Shown: in pieces, positions 10,150-19,100 of the stretch
How positions within the stretch are numbered: the stretch's first letter is position 1
Layout: every line of letters begins with the position of its first letter
Assembly: GCA_002633005.1 (NCBI GenBank)
Contig: NMRA01000343.1
Location: 312,001 to 334,239 of the forward strand
Direction: 5' to 3'
Length of the DNA: 22,239 nucleotides
DNA from: Phoronis australis
Lineage: Eukaryota > Phoronida > Phoronidae
The notes under the pieces: generated by a model
Database searches by the model: none
What the model was told of the DNA's origin: nothing
The model's input: only the letters and a program-made list of their open reading frames with translations
Position numbers and translations under genes: made by a program

Positions 10150-13100
10150 CTAAAATTGAAAGAGTATTGTGTTGCAAACCTGTATGCATTATGGTTACAC
10201 TAAAGCGTATCTAGGATTGTCTCCAGCAAGAATTACCGGTACTGGATTCACAAAAATGCGATGTTTTTAGAGAAAAAGAAGCACTTGACTACAATAGTCT
10301 GGGCAATGTTTTGGGGTATATAATACTTAAATAATCATGGATTTTAAAGATATATGGCAAATAGAATTGACAAGTAGTAAAAAGAAATTGGGTAAACTAG
10401 GCAGATACATTGGTTATCCAATGTCCCAAAGTCTTTCGATTGTCGTTCACGATCTCCTATACCAATTGGACTCGAATGAAATAGTGGACCGACTGTCGCA
10501 TACGATTTCTCCTCAGTGGAACTAAATCGGTGCCGATCTCAACCGACAAACCGTGCAAGGCTTGGAACCCGAAAATTCATATCGGAATACTAGTTGCCTA
10601 CTCTCTTAATAGTCGCATACCATAGTCGTTTATGAAGTCACAAACGATTAAGTCGGAGTATGCAGAAAGGGGCATACAGCTGACATTGATCTTGGTGGTC
10701 TGAGCCTAGTATTCAGGCTTAAGGTTATCTGGGGCCTTCATAAAAGACCTCAACTCCAAGTCAAATATCGAAAAACTGTGCTCTGCCAACCATTAAAAGT
10801 ACGTATTTTCTGAAAGGAGAAAGATCGAGGATTCTAAAAATATGCTTCTTACTACTGTGTCTGTATGATTGTCACTTGACCACGCACATTTTTTAAGACA
10901 AATTTTCATTTACAAGAAAGGTCTATTCATGGCAGCCAATTTCACTTAAACTTTTTTCTAATGAAAATTTGTGTTATTTCTCAAAGACGCTGTTAAGATT
11001 TTCCTTTAAAATTCCTAGTTATCGTGTACCGAGCGATATACATGTATTAATAAGACTGCTGTTTTTTACAAAAATGACTTGTGTTTTGCGAGTTAATTTG
11101 ACATAAAACTCAAACTAGGTGAATAATCGAAAATTCCTAACAGCATATTTGGGACATAAGTAAAGATTTCATTCAAAAGAAGTTTTAGTAAATTCGGTTG
11201 GAGGTTATTTTGGTATGAAATAAATGTACATTTCTTTGACAAGACATGATCACGTGACAATAATTAAGACGCAGTAGTAAGAAGCATATTTTTAGAATCC
11301 TTGATAGTTCTCTTTTCAGAAATTATGTAGTTTTAACAGTTGACAAAGCATACTTTTTTCGATATTTGTCTCAGAGTTGAGGTCGTTTAAAAATAAAGGT
11401 ACTTGATAGCCTTAAGAAGCAGATATAAACTCGTATACTACAAGAAAACGCTATTATACTCACATGTAGTCAGAATGAATATCGTCCGAAAACAATATTC
11501 TAGTACTATTAGAAGTTTGTTTGACTTGATCATTTTCCGAAGGGGCTGGAAGGTGATTTCTACTGGCACGTAAAATTGGACCCCATAACTTACGATTATT
11601 CCCAGCGCGAACATTATCTTCACCGATACATAAAGCCTGGAAGCAAAGAGAACATTTTAAAAAACAAATAATGTATATGTTTTCATTGGTTAAGCAGTGC
11701 CAGTATATATGATTAGAAATTATCCTAACAGTGTAAATTATTTTTTTGGTATAAGGGGAAGTTAATCTAATGAGCATGGGTAAAAAATTACATTGAACGC
11801 TGTTAGGAAAATATAACTGTTACCTTCAGACACAACGTTTCACACGAGTGTCAACATTTTGATTTAACTTTGCGACGGTCACGGTAATCGTGTCGTGAAA
11901 TAAAGCAACTTAACACTTGTTTTCTATTTTTACCCTGTGAATAGAACTGAGTTTATTGGTAAATATTTTTTTCTAATAAACTGCTCCATTTTGATTTTAT
12001 CTTATTTTGAACTTGACGTTTTTTTAACCGTCGATGCAGCTTTCAATATCCTAGTATTAGAGTACTATCTTTTAGGCTCAGTGGTTTGTGCCGTAGCGAT
12101 GAATTATGTGGAAACGATGTTTAGAAGTCTAATCATTCATTCTTTTAGGATGATGCTCTTATATATGAACGGTAAATTGTATGTTTTTTTTTTAATCTGA
12201 ATGAAATATGTATCCCTCTGTTACAATAAACCTGTCTAATGAGTATTCTGTTCTAACAACCGGCGGAAGTAAACCGGGCATGAAGTGATAAAATCAAACT
12301 CTTTTAAGAGTTCTTAAAAGAACTTGTTACGCGATCAAGCATGGATTTAACATTGCTGACTTGATAACAAAAGTCAAGTTTTATTTCACAAGTAAGCCTA
12401 ATTTACATTGCAGGTCACTCTTGTTGTGCTTACGGTTCAGATGGGAGGTTGAGCGTAATGCTGCCACGGACGTCATCACCAAATCTAAGGTAACCGTAGA
12501 AACCCACAGCGGTGTAGAGGCACGTGACAATGGTCATTCCGGTTACTAGGACTCCGTTCAGACCAACGAAGTCCTTGGGATATTTCATTTGGTTTTCAAT
12601 CGGCAACACCTAGCGGGAAAATTACAAAAGGTTTCGCTCGACTTTGTGCAGATGAGACTTACTACATAGATATATGCTATAAATGTCGCAATATAGATTC
12701 CACCTCTCTTAAAATTTAAGGTAAACAGTCCTAAGGTTCGAAAAATGATTCCGTATCTATCCATTACAAAAGGTTTCGCTCGACTTTGTGTAGATGAGAC
12801 TTACTACGTAGATACATGCTATAAATGTCGCAATATAGATTCGACCTCTCTTAAAATTTAAGGTAAACAGTCCTAAGGTTCGAAAAATGATTCCGTATCT
12901 ATCCATTTGTTCACCAGATATTCAAACCTGGTTTTTATAGATAAATAGACTGATTCCGTTGAATCATGGGAAAACAAATTTAAATTTCACGCAAATTGTA
13001 TAAACCCGGTATGTGTCTCGACTGAACACGATTGCGCAACCCCACAAATCATTACAAGCTATAATATTACAACTCAAAACGTTTGCATCCACCCAAGTCA

Positions 13101-16100
13101 TCTAAGATGCATTGGAAAATTGGATGTCAACAGTTGTTATAAGCGGTTTTGATTGTTTTTATGTGAATTTTACCCTTGAAACAGTTTTAATGTTCTCTAA
13201 ACTGCAAAAAATAATAAAATTACCAAATTTATTCCTTCGAATGCAAATATGGCTGTGCCGAAGAACAGCGGAAGCTTGCTCCACGAGTTGAATGCTGGGA
13301 AAGAGGAAACATCTTGCAGATCTCTGACGGTGTACTGGAAGGTGAGAGCTAGCCCGACGATAGTTAGCACGTTAGCTATGGCTGCAAAAATGGCGAGATG
13401 CTTTAACTTCCGGACTAGCATGAAGAGCAAGAGAACGCCTAACACCATGGCCATGTACTGGCGCAGAGTAATGTCAGCGCCCGAGGTAGAGCCGTTCAGT
13501 TTGACGAAGAAGTCAACTGCCTGAGAAAGTAAAATTGTATGTTAAAAAATGATTGCTGGCGGTCAGGTACACTTTGTACAAGACGTGCCCATTGCACTAA
13601 TCACCTGACCTAAGCGTCTAGTAGTGGGCCCCTCTGCTGCGGGCATTAATGACAGCAGGCACTCTGTCTCCTCTATAACTGTATATTGTACATGATAAAG
13701 AGGCATGAACGAGAAATTCGCAAAAAATACACGTTAAATAGACCGTGTAGAATCTACTTCTTTGGGATGTTAATGTGGGAATAATTCGTTTTGAATTTTG
13801 CAACAATTTCTAGAAAAGTCGTCAGATTCACTATTTTTGAAACACAGACGAAATAAAATCTCTTTCATCCCAATACAGTTTTCAAATTCTCCGCCCCAAA
13901 TAATATATATGCCCACATACGCTCAAAGAAGTACGACTGACTGCAGCTTGAAATTGCCATTGTTTACATCAAAGGTCAAAAGTCACATTTTCGATATAAG
14001 GGAAATGTGCTACGTCTACGTTTTGCCATGACATTCTAAATACGGATCGAGGCATGCTTTGCCATGTGGAAAAAATCTACGAATTGACGAACAGCTGACG
14101 GATCGCTTGTTTTGAAATTTGAAACTGAAGGAAAAATGCTTTGGCATCAACAGAAATTGAAAATCTTTACGAACAAACCGAAAAATACGTGGTGAACAGT
14201 TTGACCTCTGTTGCTGATACAAAAAACCACGTTGAATAATGCAACTTATTCTGATTTTCACGTTCTGTGCCACTTTAAAAGAATAAGAAATGCAACCATG
14301 ACAAGCAATACTAGATGCTTGGCATTACTTATAATCAATCTGATATAATAGCAATGATAGTAACAACAAGAACGTCAATACCAACATAATGATGATTATA
14401 ATAATCAATATATTATTAATAATGATGATAATGATGATTATGATGATAATGATGATGACGGTAGTGGTTGTAAAAATGGTGATGTTTGTGATATTATGAT
14501 AATAATATCGTGTGTGTGAATGATAATATTATTATAGTAATGATAATGAAAAGTTAACGATAAAGATAATGAAAATATTACAAGAATTACAATATAACAA
14601 TAATAATGCAAAGTATCTGATATATAGAATATCGAAACACGCATGATATTCTATTCAACTTAATGGCTGAATTTAACTTTATTTTTTTAGCTTCCACCAG
14701 TCTAGGACATTCAATGTCTCATGATCAATCGACTAATATCATTGGAACTGAACATGTAGTTGCGTTTTTCATGTTCAATTCGTGTAAAGGCATGATATCG
14801 CTCATTTGTGGCAACCACGACAAATTCAGAAATTAAACTCTAAAATCTGAATCTTCTACCATTCACTAGTTAAAGTTCAAGAAGGAAACAGAAAAATACA
14901 ATCATAGGTAACATTTCTCACCTGTTTCATATTTTCCGCTATGAAAAGTACGTAAACACAGAGGCCTCCAACTGCTGATGCAACGATGCAAGTGTTCATA
15001 GTAATTTGCGCGCATTTGGAAAATCTCCTAAGCATTTGCGGCCCCTGTGCAAAAGCAGCTTTTGCTACTTGTCCATAGTCCAAAGCAGTTTCGCCTGTCC
15101 TGGAACCCCGAAAAGATAAACATTATTGTTAACTGAGCTGATGAAATATTCATGTTGAACCGTCTTCTATCACAAAGCAACTTTTGATTTGGACCACTTA
15201 CCGCTCTGGAACTGGTCTCAAATGGTTTCTTAGACGTGGAACTGGAGATGAATCCAGAGCTTGTTAACAACTGACAGATCGTGAATTCTTCACACCAAGC
15301 TCATAATTTTCATGTCACACGTGACCTGAAAATTAGTGAGCTTGGTCTAAACAAATAGCACAATCTCAATTCCATGCAAGCTTAGAAATCTCTTCTTAAT
15401 ATGAGATAGGAATAAGTTGACACCAATAGGTTTTAGACGATTCACGGGTTTGTAATCGCCTCATTCCAAGCGAAATTAATTATGTCGTTTGATTTCGTTA
15501 ATTGGTAGGTTAATTCTTTGAGAAATAAGTTCACATTACGCAATGAAACCTTTTTCTCGAAAAAACATCTTTCGTGAAAATGAGTGAAACACTCATTCCT
15601 TCATGTGTCACAAAAGCGCCTCCTGTGGTTCGCAAGGAGAGGTCTTCCCACAGTTGTCCATTAACCGTCACCCCAAACATTTGTCGATTTATCAGAAATT
15701 ACAAGTTTTCAAGCTAAGTACAATCATTTGAAGGCTTAGGAGGTTGCAAAACATGATTTTGTTTCGTAATCAATATCTGTTGATAGGTTAAAACTGAATT
15801 TAGTACCCATTTGCCCTTTGATATGGCACAATTCCAAAACGGTGGAAATGTGGAATTTTATTTTCATTCTCAACGAAAATGAACGTTGAGAAAAACTTGG
15901 TGAACAGCTATTATTAAAAATGTATTTAATAAACACAGAAAAATCAGGAAATCCAACTGAGAATGGAACCACAGGTCTTCAGATTGCCGGTCTAGTGCTC
16001 TTACCGGTCACTGAGGACGTCGCTCATGGATGTGCATGTATGACATAACAGTAGCTAGCTCAGTGGTAAGAACACCAGACCAGCAATTTAGAGACCTGTG

Positions 16101-19100
16101 GTTCCATTCCCAGTTTTGGTTCCAGATTTTTCTGTGCTTATTAGATATATATCACTATTGGCCAACATCAGCGTTATTTAAAAATGTGAGTATTTAACAA
16201 AGTGACCAGCCTTTGAAAAGTGAAAAATTGCTACCCAGGTATAATTCTTGAGAGAATAGCGTGAAATTAAGAAAGCTGATTAAGAAAAGAATGAAGAATG
16301 ACTACGTCACCAACTAAGAACGTTTATACCAATACGAGGCTGTGTCGAACACTTCAGACAACAGAGACATACCTTTCACACAAGCTTTGACTGCAAATAA
16401 CCAGGACGTACATGCAATGTGTAGCTAGAAACCCCATAGCGGCTATACCAATGGGACCAACCTGTGCAGGTAAAAAGGATCTCAATGTTTTGTTGAACCT
16501 AGAAAATGATCGCATTCAAATGAAACTTTCCAATAGCATGATTTATGTGTCGTTCTTCAAGAGCCTTGCAGGAACTGTTTTTAAACTGACCCTCTTTCAC
16601 AAGAGTGGATATCAAAAATTAGATTTTCATGAGAAAAATAATGAATTACATCAAGCAAAAACGAATGATAATTTAGAAAATAGTTACAGCGCTTTTAAAA
16701 TTTAATCTTAAACATTCAAAATCAAAGGTAATTAGGTCATGTTATATTGACGCCGTTGTTTTGCTACGTTTGTACCTTTTTGCTACATTTTACTAAAAAG
16801 ACATGGTCAACGGTGTAACAATATAAAGTCAAAAATCATATTCTACAGGGCTTCTCTCAGAAAATATATTCTTTCAATGAGTCAATTTCATCTGTTTTGT
16901 AGAAATTTGTCTGCATGCTTTCATGCACTTGTCGATAAGGTTTCACGTCATCTTAATCTTAAATATAAGGTACGAGGTATGAACGGCAATGACTCTCTAG
17001 ATGCAAAATATTGTCGTCGATCCGGGTTTTAATCTTTACACTCGAGACTCGACTCGATAATTGGCCAAAACACTGTATGTTTGGAATAAACTTGCATTTT
17101 GTTTACTCATACATGTATCACATGACATGACTTAAGTTTCGTATCTGAGTCTGAGTTCAAAGATTAGACCTTGAGTATTGATTATTTGCCAAAAAGTCAA
17201 GATAAAATGTTCGTAGTCCATATTGGCTATCATTTGTATGCAGGTATTTCACAATTCTGCTCTGAATGAAGGGAGGGTGGGGGTCACACTCAGTTACGCA
17301 CGCAATCACCCGAAAGATTCGTCCTTCTGATGGCCAGAGAGATAAAAACCGTAGTCAAGAGTGAGCAAGTTTTCAAGCATCTTCCTAATACACTCCCAAA
17401 ACACTAAGCTATAGCTACGGAAACCAACCGAGCCAAGAACTTGATTTCAATGCTATTAAGCATTAATGAAATGTCAGATCGTCTAAAGCCCAAAAATGCT
17501 TTTCAAAACTCCGAGCAAGGAGCTTGCTGAGGTCAAATTTATTGCGCTAACTAGTCTAATTTATAAGTAGGTGATTTTGGCTGCGAAATTCTTACCACAA
17601 TTCCTGCGTTTTGGATAGCAACCGGCATGGCCAGAATCCCAGTGCCTAAGTTCCCTTTCAGGATATTCATCAGGGCATTCGTGGAACTGCAATAGTTTCA
17701 AAGAGAAAAACGTATTTATGATTGACATATGTCCCGAATGATATACACTAGTTCGTGAGTCACAAGCTTGTTAAAAATATAGCTGCACAGAATTTGAAGA
17801 CGTTCATCTCTTTTCTTTTGCAATTTTTTCATTTACAGGGTTCATTTTGATGAAGTTTCATTTCAAAATAGATGAACGAGCATTGCCGAGAGTTCCCGAA
17901 GAGCCCTCATAGGGGCATTATGTCGGTGGGGGCTCTTTCGAAAACAAGTACAGAAAAGTCCCCTATAGGGACCCTTTCGGGACAGTTTTGCATTTCTGAC
18001 GAGGGATGAGGTATGAAACATGTCACGGCTTTTCAATGTTGGTTCCTAAAACTGTGACTATTGAAATAGTCCGAAATTTTGTCACCGGAAGCATTAAGTA
18101 AGTCCTGATTAGAATTTCAAGTCAGTCAAAAGTTAAAGTCAGTCTCAAGTGCTGTCATTTACTCCTTCTTACAGCTCACTGCTCAATGTTGATCCCCTGA
18201 GGCTTTTTGAGGAGACAGAATAACTTCATGAACATGGGTGTTTCCGAAAAAGACCTCAAGAAACTGTTTCGGAAATCCGTGGTGCTTTTTTGTTTGTGCC
18301 TTGCTTTTCAAGTTTTCCTCAACCTTCCAGTCCCAGCGAAGTTTTATTGCTGTGCTGTGGGCTACAAGTCCGACTTGAGAAGTATCCATGGGTGCCGTAT
18401 TTTCCTAGAATCAGCCCCACATTAAAAAACAAGGCCAATGTAAAACGCATTTTCCTACTTCTACTCGGACAAAGGGTATTTTTATCCTGAACCGTCCTAA
18501 TAGAACGAGTTCGCTCAAATGTCAAATAAGAAAATACCTTAGAAATTTTTTTAAGTCTATCATCGTGAAATACGTTTCTTTTTAACGAATCCTTAGGCCA
18601 TTCGAGTTTGACATTGCACTGATACACTTCCGACAATGAGGCTAGTTTTTCATGTTGAACATTACAAAAAGTGTGAGCGCGTAGGAATTGTCTAAGTTGT
18701 AAAAGATGTAAAAAGTCATTCAAGATGGAGTAAAGTGACACAGAATTTCAAAACAATTTCAAAATTCCAGACTATATACAGGTAAGAGGTGGGACCTGTA
18801 TCTCAATAAATTTAATACCCATCACTTGATAGTTTGTGTATTTGTTTTGGATTTAGTCTGCTCTCGAGCAGGCTACGAATTTCTGTTTTTTGGCTTCGAG
18901 TTGTACGTGTTTTAGTTACGTGCTTAGTGTTCACATTGTCAGAATCTATGTAATAATATCCTAGCGTTGTTCATCGCTCTCAGAGATTTTGATCCATAGA
19001 CTTCAATAACTGTGGCTTCTAAATCATACGGAGGCTGTATTTGTCTTGGAACCAGTTTCCAGTTGAGTTGTCACATTTGAACAATGTATACACTACTTAC

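Noticed and set aside
10337-10525. 62-codon ATG frame MDFKDIWQ...
   Set aside because: Intronic, short, no recognisable homology and no promoter or poly(A) context.
11937-12200. Hydrophobic 87-codon + strand frame
   Set aside because: It starts with GTG and its hydrophobicity comes from T-rich codons. It lies inside an intron of the opposite-strand gene.
13249-13524. 91-codon + strand frame opposite SLC36 exon 5
   Set aside because: An antisense shadow of a conserved coding exon.
16056-16116. Functional tRNA gene
   Set aside because: A and B boxes are present, but the acceptor stem does not close, the B box lacks the G of GGTTCGA, and an inverted related copy lies beside it. It is a SINE-type relic.
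18319-18741. 140-codon - strand open frame in SLC36 intron 1
   Set aside because: It is the longest unexplained frame, but about one such frame could arise by chance in 22 kb at this composition. It matches no family I know and overlaps open frames on the other strand.
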